Part shown: piece by piece, positions 51,842-60,879 of the stretch
Layout: each line of letters starts with the position of its first letter
Position numbering within the stretch: the first letter of the stretch is position 1
Assembly (NCBI GenBank): GCA_036386515.1
Contig: DASVVO010000089.1
Location: 62,001-126,000 of the forward strand
Reading direction: 5' to 3'
DNA: 64,000 bases
Source of the DNA: JAIVJZ01 sp036386515
Lineage (GTDB): Bacteria > Acidobacteriota > Blastocatellia > Pyrinomonadales > Pyrinomonadaceae
Notes under the pieces: generated by a model
What the model was told of the DNA's origin: nothing
The model's database searches: none
What the model saw: only the letters and a program-made list of their open reading frames with translations
Position numbers and translations under genes: made by a program

Positions 51842-52603
51842 ATGGGCGAGTCGGAGGAAGTGGCCGCAAGGGTCGAACGCGAGGGATTCGCCGTCGTCTC
51901 CGCCGTGATGGGCGAGCGGGAGATTGCGCGCGCCCTCTCCGCGCTGGAGCGTGCGGAACGTTCTCCCGCGCCCGCGCGGCGTCTCCGTCGCGGCGGCAAC
52001 GACGGCAACAGCGGCGTGTACGCCGTCCGCAACCTGCTCGACGCCGTGCCTGAACTCCGCGAGTTGATCGACGCGACGCGCGCGCCCGCGCTCGCCGCGC
52101 AGGTGCTCGGCGCACCGGCCTTCGTCGTGCGCAGCATCCTCTTCGACAAGACGCCGGAGGCGAACTGGAAGGTGGCGTGGCATCAAGACTTCTCCATCGC
52201 GGTGCGCGCGCGGCGCGACGCGGAAGGCTTCGGCGCATGGTCGGAGAAAGCGGGCGTCATGCACGTGCAGCCGCCCGCCGCGATTCTGGAACGCATGCTG
52301 ACCGTCAGACTCCATCTCGACGCCGGCGACGAAGCGAACGCGCCCTTGCGAGTCATTCCCGGTTCGCACTCGCGCGGTCGCCTCGACGCGGCGGCCATCG
52401 CGCATCTGCGGGAAACTTCGACGGTCGTGGCGTGTCTCGTCCCGCGCGGCGGCGCGCTCCTGATGAGGCCGCTGCTGCTGCACGCCTCTTCCGCTTCGCG
52501 CGAGCCGGAGCGTCGCCGTCGGGTCGTGCATCTGGAATTCGCCGCCGGGGAGTTGCCCGCCGGGTTGGAATGGGCGAGCGGCGCGAGCGGCGCGGAGAGG
52601 TGA
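51842..52603 (+). CDS. Phytanoyl-CoA dioxygenase (PhyH) family protein
   Basis: 253 residues from ATG 51842 (GGAG 6 nt upstream). It is a Fe(II)/2-oxoglutarate-dependent oxygenase: the metal ligands fit WHQDFSIA (His and Asp) and the distal His in LLLHASSAS, with Arg in SREPERRRRVVHLEF for 2-oxoglutarate. Members hydroxylate lipids or small metabolites; the substrate is unknown. It follows the DUF2339 gene by 14 nt and precedes a SRPBCC gene by 12 nt, so all three are probably one operon. Confidence 0.88.
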   Translation: MGESEEVAARVEREGFAVVSAVMGEREIARALSALERAERSPAPARRLRRGGNDGNSGVYAVRNLLDAVPELRELIDATRAPALAAQVLGAPAFVVRSILFDKTPEANWKVAWHQDFSIAVRARRDAEGFGAWSEKAGVMHVQPPAAILERMLTVRLHLDAGDEANAPLRVIPGSHSRGRLDAAAIAHLRETSTVVACLVPRGGALLMRPLLLHASSASREPERRRRVVHLEFAAGELPAGLEWASGASGAER

Positions 52604-52615
52604 GGAGAGCGATTC

Positions 52616-53134
52616 ATGTCGATTGTCGATTATCATTTCATTTCGCGCTGGCGCGTCGAAGGGACGTGCGAGGAAGTTTCGGACGTGTTCCGTGATGTGG
52701 CGGACTTGCGGCGTTGGTGGCCGGCGACGTATCTCGACGTGCGGGTGCTGGAAGAAGGCGATGAGCGCGGCGTCGGGAAACTCGTCAGCCTCCACACGCG
52801 CGGTTATTTGCCCTACAGTTTGCGCTGGCAGTTTCGCGTGACGGAATCGCGCCACCCTTACGGCTCGACGCTCGCCGCCGTCGGCGACTTGCAGGGGCGC
52901 GGCATCTGGACGTTCAAACCGGACGGCCTGCTCGTAGACATCACCTTCGACTGGAAAGTGCGCGCGCGCAAACCCCTCGTCCGCGTCCTCTCGCTCCTGC
53001 TCCGCCCGCTCCTCGCCTCCAATCATCAATACGCCATGCGCCGCGGCGAAGAGAGCCTCAAACTCGAACTCGCCCGCCGCCGCGCCCGCACCCCCGAAGA
53101 AGCCGCGCGCATCCCCCCGCCGCCGACGAAATAG
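52616..53134 (+). CDS. SRPBCC/polyketide cyclase-like protein
   Basis: 172 residues, GAGGAG upstream. The START-like helix-grip fold is indicated by 'FISRWRVEGTCEEVSDVFRDVADLRRWWP', 'LPYSLRWQFRVTES' and 'GRGIWTFKPDGLLVDITFDWKVRARKPL'. Such proteins bind lipids or polyketides in a cavity. Last gene of the DUF2339-PhyH run; it converges with the Mpo1-like gene across an octamer palindrome. Confidence 0.85.
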   Translation: MSIVDYHFISRWRVEGTCEEVSDVFRDVADLRRWWPATYLDVRVLEEGDERGVGKLVSLHTRGYLPYSLRWQFRVTESRHPYGSTLAAVGDLQGRGIWTFKPDGLLVDITFDWKVRARKPLVRVLSLLLRPLLASNHQYAMRRGEESLKLELARRRARTPEEAARIPPPPTK

Positions 53135-53138
53135 AAAA

Positions 53139-53212
53139 GAATTGATTCATTGATTCGTTGATTCATTGATCCATTTCTTCATTGAATCAATGAATCAATG
53201 AATCAATTCTTC
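53139..53212. repeat. Inverted octamer repeat, ATTGATTC unit, between convergent genes
   Basis: The left arm is ATTGATTC, ATTGATTC, GTTGATTC, ATTGATCC in 8-bp steps. The right arm has GAATCAAT in the opposite direction. The stop codon TGA of the minus-strand gene lies in the right arm. The same unit occurs in the loop of the composite element at 46411-46550. Confidence 0.85.
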
Positions 53213-53511
53213 AGCTTTCCCGTGAGCAGGAGGGCGACCATTTTGTAATCGGCGGCGAAAGACCAGAGCGGGTGTTTGAAGGTGGCGGGACGGTTGTGTT
53301 CGATAAAGAAGTGGCTGAACCACGCCGCCGCGTAGCCGGTGGCGAGCGCGAGGGGCAGCCAACGCCAACGGCCGACGCCGACGAGCGCAACGGCGAGAGC
53401 TGTGCTCGTGAGCGTGCCCGCCGCGTGCAGGAGGCGCGTGCCCGCGCGGCTGTGCTCGGCCAGATAGTGCGGCCAGAAGTCCGCGAAAGTTTTCATCTCC
53501 GCCGGTCTCAT
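53203..53511 (-). CDS. Mpo1/DUF962-like membrane protein
   Basis: 102 residues. Conserved DUF962/Mpo1 features are present: HYLAEHSRAGTRLLHAAGT, then WFSHFFIEHNRPATFKHPLWSF and two membrane helices. Yeast Mpo1 is an Fe-dependent dioxygenase acting in 2-hydroxy fatty acid breakdown, and the conserved His residues here match that type of site. ATG 53496 is an alternative start. The final residues (KN) and stop fall in an octamer repeat. Confidence 0.88.
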   Translation of the reverse strand: MRPAEMKTFADFWPHYLAEHSRAGTRLLHAAGTLTSTALAVALVGVGRWRWLPLALATGYAAAWFSHFFIEHNRPATFKHPLWSFAADYKMVALLLTGKLKN

Positions 53512-53559
53512 TTCGTGCTTCTCCGTAAGAAAATAACCGCGCGGGACGCGACGACGCCG

Positions 53560-54699
53560 CTACTGCTCCGCCGCTCCCGCCGAGAACAGGCGTTGATATT
53601 GATCGGGGCGCGCGGGGTCGAGGCGCGCGAGTTGGAGATTCTCTTCGACGTGGGCGCGGCGGCTCATGCCGACGAGAGCGGTGGTGATGCCGGGCGTCGA
53701 GCGCGTGAACTGAATCGCGGTGAGCGCGTCGGAGGCAAGCGAACCGAGCGGTTCGCGTATGTCGTCGGAGAGTCCGCGCGCCACTTTGCCCTGCAAGATG
53801 GACGCGCTCGCCATGACCGTGACGCCGAGCGCGCGCGCCGCTTCGAGCAGGGACAACTGCGCGCCCTGAAAAGTTTGGTTCGATTGGGTGAGGGCTTCGG
53901 GCATGGCGAGGTTGAAAGGGAGTTGGATGAAGCGGAAGTGATGCCCGTCGCCGCCGGCGGCTTCGCGCGCGAGTTCGAGCATGCGTTCGAGCGAGTGGTA
54001 GCCGCGCGCGTCGGGCGCGACGCGGAAGCCGTTCCACGTCGCCACGCCGTAGCTCTTGATCTTGCCTGCCGCCACGCTTTGCTCCAACTGCGCGAAGGCC
54101 GCCCGCAGGCGCGTCTCGAATTCGGCGGGCGAGACGACGCCGAGTTGCGTCTCCGGGTTGTGGATGTAGTACACGTCAACGGCCGCCAGACGCAGGTTGC
54201 GGAGCGATTGTTCGATCTGGTGCGCGAGATATTTCGGCGTCATGCAATGGCTGCCCGCCGCGATGTCGGAAGGTTCGGCCACGCCCGTCTTGATGAACGT
54301 CTCCTCGATGTAGCGGCGCACGCCCTCCTGCCCGGCGGGCGGGTCTGTGTCGAAGGGAATGTAGCCGCCCTTCGTGCAGACGACCACCTCGGCGCGCGCC
54401 GACGGGTTGCCTGCGACCAACGCCTCGAAGGCCGCGCCGATCGACCGCTCGCTGCGCTGGAAACGATAGTTGGCCGCCGTGTCGATGACGTTCGCGCCGA
54501 GTTCGACGGCGCGCGCGACCGTCTCGGCGTAGCGCGCGTCGGTCTCCGCGTCGGGCTTGCCGAGATAGGTGCCGATGCCGAGCGAAGAGAGCCAGAGGTT
54601 TTGTTCGAGCCGGAAATGGTTCGCGGCAACCGTCTCGCCCTGCAAACGCTCGCGGTAGCGCGTCGTCCCCTCTGTCGTGGCATGGCCTGTGATAGACAT
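53560..54699 (-). CDS. Aldo/keto reductase
   Basis: 379 residues with GGAGG upstream. The TIM barrel has the catalytic tetrad Asp/Tyr in NVIDTAANY, Lys in VVCTKGGY and His in YYIHNPE. The C-terminal part (TRSTPGITTALVGMSRRAHVEENLQL) binds NADP(H). It is longer than typical family members because of a long N-terminus and an insert around SDIAAGSHCMTPKYLA. Substrate unknown. The next gene upstream (dienelactone hydrolase) is separated by a GGGATGA repeat. Confidence 0.92.
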   Translation of the reverse strand: MSITGHATTEGTTRYRERLQGETVAANHFRLEQNLWLSSLGIGTYLGKPDAETDARYAETVARAVELGANVIDTAANYRFQRSERSIGAAFEALVAGNPSARAEVVVCTKGGYIPFDTDPPAGQEGVRRYIEETFIKTGVAEPSDIAAGSHCMTPKYLAHQIEQSLRNLRLAAVDVYYIHNPETQLGVVSPAEFETRLRAAFAQLEQSVAAGKIKSYGVATWNGFRVAPDARGYHSLERMLELAREAAGGDGHHFRFIQLPFNLAMPEALTQSNQTFQGAQLSLLEAARALGVTVMASASILQGKVARGLSDDIREPLGSLASDALTAIQFTRSTPGITTALVGMSRRAHVEENLQLARLDPARPDQYQRLFSAGAAEQ

Positions 54700-54720
54700 G
54701 AATTAAACCTCCGGGCTGAA

Positions 54721-54822
54721 AGGATGAGGGCGGAGGGATGAGGGATGAGGGATGAATCAGGAAACTACTCAACGTGAGCGAGTGCTTTCTTCATTCATCC
54801 CTCATCCCTCCGCCCTCATCCC
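54721..54822. repeat. GGGATGA inverted heptamer repeat between codirectional genes
   Basis: Left arm 54722-54755 (one GGGCGGA variant and four other units, the first incomplete); right arm 54795-54822 (TCATCCC with one TCCGCCC). The loop has ACTACTCAACGTGAGCGAGTGCTTTC. It provides the TGA stop of the dienelactone hydrolase gene and lies just 5' of the aldo/keto reductase gene. Confidence 0.9.
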
Positions 54823-55691
54823 TTGCCTTTGTCGAGCCGGTCGCGGAAGAAATTGAGCGTGCGCTGCCAGGCGGCGGCGGCGGCGACGGCGTTGTAGGCC
54901 TGGGCGCGGGTATCGTTGAAGAAGCCGTGACCCGCGCCGGGGTAGATTTTGGCGTCAACGCTCTTGCCGGCTTTTTTGAGCGCGTCAACCCACTCCTGCA
55001 CGCGTGCGGGCGGGATGCCGTTGTCGGTTTCGCCGAAGTTGGCGAGGAGCGGGCATTTGACTTGAGGCGCGAGTTCGAGCGGCGTGCGCCCGTAGAAGAT
55101 AACCGCGCCCGCGAGGTCTTCCGTGTAGGCCGCGAGCCGGTAGGAGAACCCGCCGCCCATGCAGAAGCCGATGGAGGCCAGACGCGGAATCACGCGCTTG
55201 TCCTGCTTGATAAAGTCGAGCGCGGCCTGCATGTCGCGGTTGGCGGCTTCGGGCGGGATGCTCGACGCGGCCTTGCGAATGGCGTCAACGTTCGTCATGT
55301 CTTTGGGCGGGTCGGCGGCGCGCGCGAAGAAGTTTGGCGCGATCGCCACGTAGCCCGCCCCGGCGATGCGGTCGGCGATCGATTTGATGTGATCGTTTAA
55401 GCCGAAGACCTCGTGGATGACGAGCACGGCGGGGGCTTTCTTCCGCTTGATGTCGGCCGGGCGCGCGACGTAGGCGGGGATCATCAGGTCGCCGCTTTTG
55501 TACTCGGTCATCAGCCCTTTCAAAGCGGCGGGCGTGGCCGCCTTCTTCTCGCTCTGCGCGGAAGCGTCGGAGGTGACGGCGGCGGCCGTCGCCAGCCCCG
55601 CGCCGGTCGCGGTCAGGAATTTGCGGCGCGAAACTTTCGGCGCGGGTTGTTCATCCGGCGAGGGGGCGCGGCGCGTGGAATCATTTTTCAT
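54816..55691 (-). CDS. Tat-exported dienelactone hydrolase family protein
   Basis: 291 residues from ATG 55691. A twin-arginine signal is clear (SRRKFLTATGAGLATAAAV), so the enzyme is exported folded. The alpha/beta hydrolase domain has the Cys nucleophile in GFCMGGGFS, the acid in FGETDNGIPP and His in GAGHGFFN, the DLH triad. It hydrolyses lactones or esters; the true substrate is unknown. The stop codon is within the neighbouring GGGATGA repeat. Confidence 0.92.
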   Translation of the reverse strand: MKNDSTRRAPSPDEQPAPKVSRRKFLTATGAGLATAAAVTSDASAQSEKKAATPAALKGLMTEYKSGDLMIPAYVARPADIKRKKAPAVLVIHEVFGLNDHIKSIADRIAGAGYVAIAPNFFARAADPPKDMTNVDAIRKAASSIPPEAANRDMQAALDFIKQDKRVIPRLASIGFCMGGGFSYRLAAYTEDLAGAVIFYGRTPLELAPQVKCPLLANFGETDNGIPPARVQEWVDALKKAGKSVDAKIYPGAGHGFFNDTRAQAYNAVAAAAAWQRTLNFFRDRLDKGKG

Positions 55692-55977
55692 GGCAATACA
55701 TCTCTCGTTAGAAATCCGTTTATAGAGTCGGTCGTGTGGACAAACTATAAGCGTTGCGGGCGCGGCGCGGCAAGAATATTTCAGGGAAGCGCGGGCGGTG
55801 TGATAGGGTTTGGACAATTTTTATGAAGCATAAACGGATGAGGAAAGCCTTCGCCACGGAGACACGGAAGGATGCCCGGAGAAAAACCATCCGAGATTTC
55901 TAACTTGAGATCATCCGATGCTTTCCTGCGCGCCCGCCCGTGTCCTTCGTGGCACCGTGTCGGGCGTCGGGAGCCGC

Positions 55978-57570
55978 ATGAGTGAAGAACGAGAAAAAAG
56001 CAATCTCAACCTGCGAGAGAGGCTTGAGGAGGTTGACGGCGCGCGCGCCTCGTCGCTCGACATCTCGGAAGAGGCGTTCGGCGAACTCGCCGCGCGCGCC
56101 GTCGAGTTGGTCTCAGACTACTTTCGGAATGTTTCCGCGTCGCCGGTCTTGACACAGACGGCGGCCACTGAACTCGCCGCGCAGTTCGACGCGCCGCTGC
56201 CCGACGCGCCCGACGCGCTCGACGAAGTGTTCGCCGATTGCCGGCGCATCTTCGCGGGCAGCCGCCACAGCGGCCACCCGCGCTTCTTCGGCTACGTCGC
56301 TTCGCCCTCCACGCCCGCCGGCGCGTTCGCAGACCTCATCGCCTCCGCGCTCAATCAGAACGTTCCCGCGTGGCGTTCGTCTCCGGCGGCGACCCGCGTC
56401 GAACACACGGTCATCGCCTGGCTCGCCGCGCTCGTGGGTTACGCCCCCGGCGCGAGCGGCCTGTTGACGAGCGGCGGCTCGATGGCGAACTTGAACGCGC
56501 TCTACGTCGCGCATCGCACGAAGACGCGCGCCGCGGCTTTCGACGGCGGCGACAATGTGGAAGCGCGCGGCGGCGTTGACGTGTCGCGGAAAGGTCTGTG
56601 GCGCGTCGCCCGACCGGCGACGGTCTACGTCTCGGATCAGGCGCACATGTCGATCGTGAAGGCGGCGGATATCCTGGGACTGGGACGCGAGCAGGTGCGC
56701 GTCATCGAGTCGGACGAAAATTTTCGTCTGGACGTGCGGCGTCTGCGCGCACGGATCGAGCAGGACGCGCGCGACGGGTTTCAGCCCTGCTGCGTGGTGG
56801 CGAGCGCGGGCACCGTCAACACGGGCGCGGTCGATCCGCTCGCGGAGATCGCACGCGTCGCGCGCGAATACGATCTCTGGTTCCACGTTGACGGCGCATA
56901 CGGCGCGCTCGCGGCGGTTGACCCGTCGAAGCGCGCGCTCCTGTCAGGACTCGACGCGGCCGATTCCGTCGCGCTCGACCCGCACAAGTGGCTCTATACG
57001 CCGGTTGATTGCGGCTGCCTGCTCTTTCGCGACGCGGCGCGCGTGCGCGCGGCCTGGGCCGGGAGCGAGGCCGACTACATCAAGATTTTTGAAGAGACGG
57101 AAGACGAGTCGTTCGCCTTCTTCGACTACGGCATGGAGTTGTCGCGCCGCTTCCGCGCGTTGAAAATCTGGATGCTGCTGCGCTACTACGGCGCGCGGGC
57201 GATTGCCGCCGCGATCACGGAAGACAACGCGCTCGCCGCCTACTTCGGCGCGTGCGTCGAAGCGGCGGAGGACTTCGAACTGCTCGCGCCGGTCGAGTTG
57301 AGCATCTGCTGTTTTCGTTATGTGCCGCCGGAGATGCGCGTTCGGCTCGCGTCGGCGGATGAGGCGGAACGCGCGCGGGGCGAGAGGGAAGTGAACGAGT
57401 TGAACGAACGCATCCTGCGCGCCGTGCAACGCGGCGGGCGGGCTTACGTGTCGAACGCATCCCTGCGCGGCCGCTTCGCCCTGCGCGCCTGCATCGTCAA
57501 CTTCCGCACCACGCGCCGCGACATCGAAGCCACGCTCGATATTATCCGCGCGGCGGCGCGCGACGCGTGA
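55978..57570 (+). CDS. Pyridoxal-dependent amino-acid decarboxylase
   Basis: 530 residues from ATG 55978 (GGGAG upstream); an in-frame ATG at 55918 is less supported. The group II decarboxylase fold is shown by GHPRFFGYVASPSTPAGAFADL, SGLLTSGGSMANLNAL, the cofactor pocket FHVDGAYGALA and the PLP-binding Lys in SVALDPHKWLY. Relatives include aromatic L-amino-acid, Tyr, Glu and 2,4-diaminobutyrate decarboxylases; the sequence does not allow a choice. Cytosolic; a stand-alone gene. Confidence 0.9.
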   Translation: MSEEREKSNLNLRERLEEVDGARASSLDISEEAFGELAARAVELVSDYFRNVSASPVLTQTAATELAAQFDAPLPDAPDALDEVFADCRRIFAGSRHSGHPRFFGYVASPSTPAGAFADLIASALNQNVPAWRSSPAATRVEHTVIAWLAALVGYAPGASGLLTSGGSMANLNALYVAHRTKTRAAAFDGGDNVEARGGVDVSRKGLWRVARPATVYVSDQAHMSIVKAADILGLGREQVRVIESDENFRLDVRRLRARIEQDARDGFQPCCVVASAGTVNTGAVDPLAEIARVAREYDLWFHVDGAYGALAAVDPSKRALLSGLDAADSVALDPHKWLYTPVDCGCLLFRDAARVRAAWAGSEADYIKIFEETEDESFAFFDYGMELSRRFRALKIWMLLRYYGARAIAAAITEDNALAAYFGACVEAAEDFELLAPVELSICCFRYVPPEMRVRLASADEAERARGEREVNELNERILRAVQRGGRAYVSNASLRGRFALRACIVNFRTTRRDIEATLDIIRAAARDA

Positions 57571-57684
57571 GGAACACCGCGCACGCGGAGACGCACCGGA
57601 AGCCGCGAAGTTGTCGGGAGCCTGCGCGCCTCCAGCGCGCCTCCCGCTCTACGTCTTTAGCGCCCCCGGCGCGAGCCTTTCTAC

Positions 57685-58596
57685 ATGGTTGGATTTGAAC
57701 CCCCGGAGGTGGAGCGAACTTTGAATTGGCAGGCGCACATGGAAGCGGCGGGCGGCAATCCTTACGCGCGCGAACTCGGCGCGGCCGTCGCGCTCGCACG
57801 CGCGGCGGGCGCGGCCGCCCTCGCACACTACGGCGGCACGCTGCATATCGTCCACAAGAGCGAGAACGACGATCCGGTGACGCAGGCCGACCACGCCGCC
57901 AACGACGTGATCGTCGCGGGTTTGGAGCGCGAGTTTCCCGCCGACGGCCTGTTGTCCGAAGAGACGCTCGACACCGTGCGTCGCCTGAGCCTCGCGCGCG
58001 TCTGGATGATCGACCCGCTCGACGGCACGAAGGGCTTCATCGAGGGCAACGGCGATTTCGCCGTGCAGATCGGATTGGTCGAAGACGGCGCGCCCGTGCT
58101 CGGCGTCGTCTATCAACCCGTACCCGACGTGATGCACTACGCGGCGCGAGGGGCGGGCGCGTGGGTCGAGAGGCCGGGGGCGGAGCCGGAACGCCTGCGC
58201 GTTTCCGGCGAGACGGAGTTTGCGCGGATGCGCCTGGCGGCGAGCCGGAATCATCACAGCCCGCGCATGACGAACGTGATGCGCGCGCTCGGCCTCAGCG
58301 AGGAGATCAGGCGCGGCTCGGTCGGCATCAAGACCGGACTCATCGCCGAGCGACAGTGCGACCTCTACGTGCATCTCTCGCCGCGCACGAAACACTGGGA
58401 CACCTGCGCGCCCGAAGCGATCCTCGTCGAAGCCGGGGGGCGGCTGACAGACCTCTGGGGCGCACAGCTTCGCTACAACACCGAGGACGTACAGAATCGC
58501 AACGGCATCGTCGCCGCCAACGCGGCGGCGCACCCGCTCGTCGTCGCGCGACTCGCGCCGCTGCTCGCCGAGTTCGGCCGCACGCGCGTCTCGTGA
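57685..58596 (+). CDS. IMPase/CysQ-like phosphatase
   Basis: 303 residues. Metal-binding motifs of the inositol-monophosphatase superfamily are intact: DDPVTQADHAAN, LLSEE, WMIDPLDGTKGF and KHWDTCAPEAIL. The DGTKGF and WDTC segments are closest to CysQ-type 3'(2'),5'-bisphosphate nucleotidases and inositol phosphatases; the exact substrate is open. ATG 57739 is an alternative start. Cytosolic. Confidence 0.88.
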   Translation: MVGFEPPEVERTLNWQAHMEAAGGNPYARELGAAVALARAAGAAALAHYGGTLHIVHKSENDDPVTQADHAANDVIVAGLEREFPADGLLSEETLDTVRRLSLARVWMIDPLDGTKGFIEGNGDFAVQIGLVEDGAPVLGVVYQPVPDVMHYAARGAGAWVERPGAEPERLRVSGETEFARMRLAASRNHHSPRMTNVMRALGLSEEIRRGSVGIKTGLIAERQCDLYVHLSPRTKHWDTCAPEAILVEAGGRLTDLWGAQLRYNTEDVQNRNGIVAANAAAHPLVVARLAPLLAEFGRTRVS

Positions 58597-58737
58597 ACAC
58601 CGCCTCTTCCGGTGGCGGATATTTTTTTGACAGTTCGCCCCCTCCGCGTTAGCATCTGCGGCGCGCTCTCGCTGACCGACCGCACGCACGGTCTGCGAGC
58701 GCGACCTCATCGCGCCCTGCGCCCTTAACATTTCAAC

Positions 58738-60747
58738 GTGAACCTCCGCGCCAAACTCCTCATCCTTTTCGCCCTCGGCCTCGCGCCGGTCTTGCTCGCC
58801 GGCCTGCTGTTCTATCGCAACAGCCTCGACGTGGTTGAGGAGATGCTGCGCGGGGAGGTTGAAGCGGAGGCGGCGCGCGTCGCCGCCGATGTGGAGGCCG
58901 CCCTGCGCGCGCGCGAAGTTGACTTGAACGCGCTGACCGGGGCGAGCGCGGTGCGCGATTACGTGCGCGGCATCGCGGCGCAACCCGCGCCCGCGACGGT
59001 TCACACTTCGCCCGCGCCGCCGCCGACGACGACAAGCGCGCCGGGCGCGAGCAGCGCGCCGGAGCCGGTGCTGTCCGCCATCTCCGACTTCGTTTCACAC
59101 CATCGCGCTTACTACAACGCCGTCACGCTGGTCGGCGCGCCGCAGGCGGGACGCGCGCCCGTCCGGGTAGAACCGCCGGACGCGAGCAGCCCTGCGCCGC
59201 GCGTCACGACGGGCGAGTTGCTGCCCGGCCAACTGTTTCTCGACGAACGCGTCTGGACGATCTCCGAAGCGAAGCCCCTGCGCTCGCACGTCAAGCGCGG
59301 GACGGACGGCACGCCCTGCATCGTCTTTACCGTGCCCGTCTTCTCGACCGCGAACGAGCGCAGCCCGCGCGTCGCGCTCGTCGCCGAACTGAGGCTCGAC
59401 GCGCTCCTGCAAGAGGCCGGACGCGATGCGAACGCCGCGACCTCTCCCGTCAACGCCCCGGCGCGCGGCGGCCACACCGCGCCGTCGGCGCGCCTGCTGC
59501 TCGTGCTGGATCGGACGGGGCACCTCATCCACCACACCAGCCACGCGTTCAAGTATCAACCGGCACACGCGGCGATGCCTTATTTCGACGCCTTCGCGCG
59601 CGAGATGCAGGCCGGGCGCAGCGGGACGGATTTCTACACCGTCCCGACCGACGGCACGCGCTGGCTCGCCTCCTACCGGCCGGTCGCGGGCAGCGACCTC
59701 TCCGTGGCCGCCGCCGCCAATTACACGCGCGCCGTGGCGAGTCTCAAACGCGACGGCCTCATGTCGCTCGCCTTCGCTCTGCTCGCCGCGGGCGCGGGCG
59801 CGCTGTTCGTGTTCGCCATCGTCACGCGCGCCACGCGCCGCATCACCCGCGTCACCGAGGCGGCGGCGGCCATCGGGGCGGGCGATCTCAACCAGCGCAT
59901 CGAAATTCACGCGAACGACGAGACGCACGCCCTCGCCGAAGGCTTCAACCGGATGAGCGACCGCCTGCGCGAACTCATCGCGCGCGAGGCCGAGACGCGC
60001 CAGTTTCAATCCTTCCTGCGCCTCTCGGCGATGCTCACGCACGATCTCAAAAACGCCATCACCGGCCTTTCGATGCTCGTCACGAATATGGAGCGTCAAT
60101 TTCACCGCGCGGAGTTTCGGGTGGACGCCGTTTCGTCGCTCAGGCAGGCGACGGAGAAACTCGGCGCGCTCGTCGCGCGTTTGAGCGAGCCGGTGCGGTC
60201 TCTGAGCGGCGAATACCGCCGCGCGCCGCAGCCCGCCGATCTCGTCCCCGTGATCCGGCGCGTGCTGGCGGCCACCGCCGAACCGCGCGCCGAGTTTTAC
60301 GACATCCAAACGGAGTTGCCCGACGCGCTCGTCGCCCCCATCGACGCCGAGCGGATCGAGCGCGTGTTGGAAAATCTGATCGTCAACGCGTTTGAAGCGA
60401 TGGGCGGGCGGGGCGGGCGGCTCACGGTGGCCGCCGGTCAGGAGAGCGACACGCTCATCTATTTCAGCGTCGAGGACACGGGGCCCGGGATGACCGAAGA
60501 TTTCATGCAGACGCGCCTCTTCCACCCCTTCGCCACGACGAAGAAGCGCGGCATCGGTCTCGGCCTCTACACTTGCCGCGAGATCGTCGAGTCGCACGGC
60601 GGGCGGCTGGAAGTCAAATCGAAGCTCGGGTCTGGCACGCGCTTCCGCGTCGTGCTACCATCCCTCCCGCTCATGCCCCCCCCCGCCCGCTCGGCCGAGC
60701 AGTCTGCGCTTGCGAAGACAGCCGCGAAGACGGGCGCGGCCGGTTGA
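58738..60747 (+). CDS. Membrane sensor histidine kinase (PrsK-like)
   Basis: 669 residues from GTG 58738. A first membrane helix (~7-25), a ~320-residue extracytoplasmic Cache-like sensor with Pro/Ala/Thr linkers, and a second helix (~345-365) are followed by a HAMP domain (RITRVTEAAAAIGAGDLNQRIEIHANDETHALAEGFNRM). The kinase core has the His in LTHDLKNAITGLS, the N-box ENLIVNAFEAM and glycine loops DTGPGM and GIGLGLY. The H-box and layout resemble PrsK, the kinase partner of PrsR in PEP-CTERM systems, but no PEP-CTERM or exosortase genes are in view. Its partner is probably the next gene. Confidence 0.92.
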   Translation: MNLRAKLLILFALGLAPVLLAGLLFYRNSLDVVEEMLRGEVEAEAARVAADVEAALRAREVDLNALTGASAVRDYVRGIAAQPAPATVHTSPAPPPTTTSAPGASSAPEPVLSAISDFVSHHRAYYNAVTLVGAPQAGRAPVRVEPPDASSPAPRVTTGELLPGQLFLDERVWTISEAKPLRSHVKRGTDGTPCIVFTVPVFSTANERSPRVALVAELRLDALLQEAGRDANAATSPVNAPARGGHTAPSARLLLVLDRTGHLIHHTSHAFKYQPAHAAMPYFDAFAREMQAGRSGTDFYTVPTDGTRWLASYRPVAGSDLSVAAAANYTRAVASLKRDGLMSLAFALLAAGAGALFVFAIVTRATRRITRVTEAAAAIGAGDLNQRIEIHANDETHALAEGFNRMSDRLRELIAREAETRQFQSFLRLSAMLTHDLKNAITGLSMLVTNMERQFHRAEFRVDAVSSLRQATEKLGALVARLSEPVRSLSGEYRRAPQPADLVPVIRRVLAATAEPRAEFYDIQTELPDALVAPIDAERIERVLENLIVNAFEAMGGRGGRLTVAAGQESDTLIYFSVEDTGPGMTEDFMQTRLFHPFATTKKRGIGLGLYTCREIVESHGGRLEVKSKLGSGTRFRVVLPSLPLMPPPARSAEQSALAKTAAKTGAAG

Positions 60748-60879
60748 GCGCGTCCCCTTAGCTTCCAGGAGTTACACAAACATAGCGTTACGTAGCTAAA
60801 ACTGTCCGGCGTGCGCCCACGCGCTCGCGTCCCCGACGTAAGGACGGACTTTAATTCTCTCGCACAGGCACACGTCCAA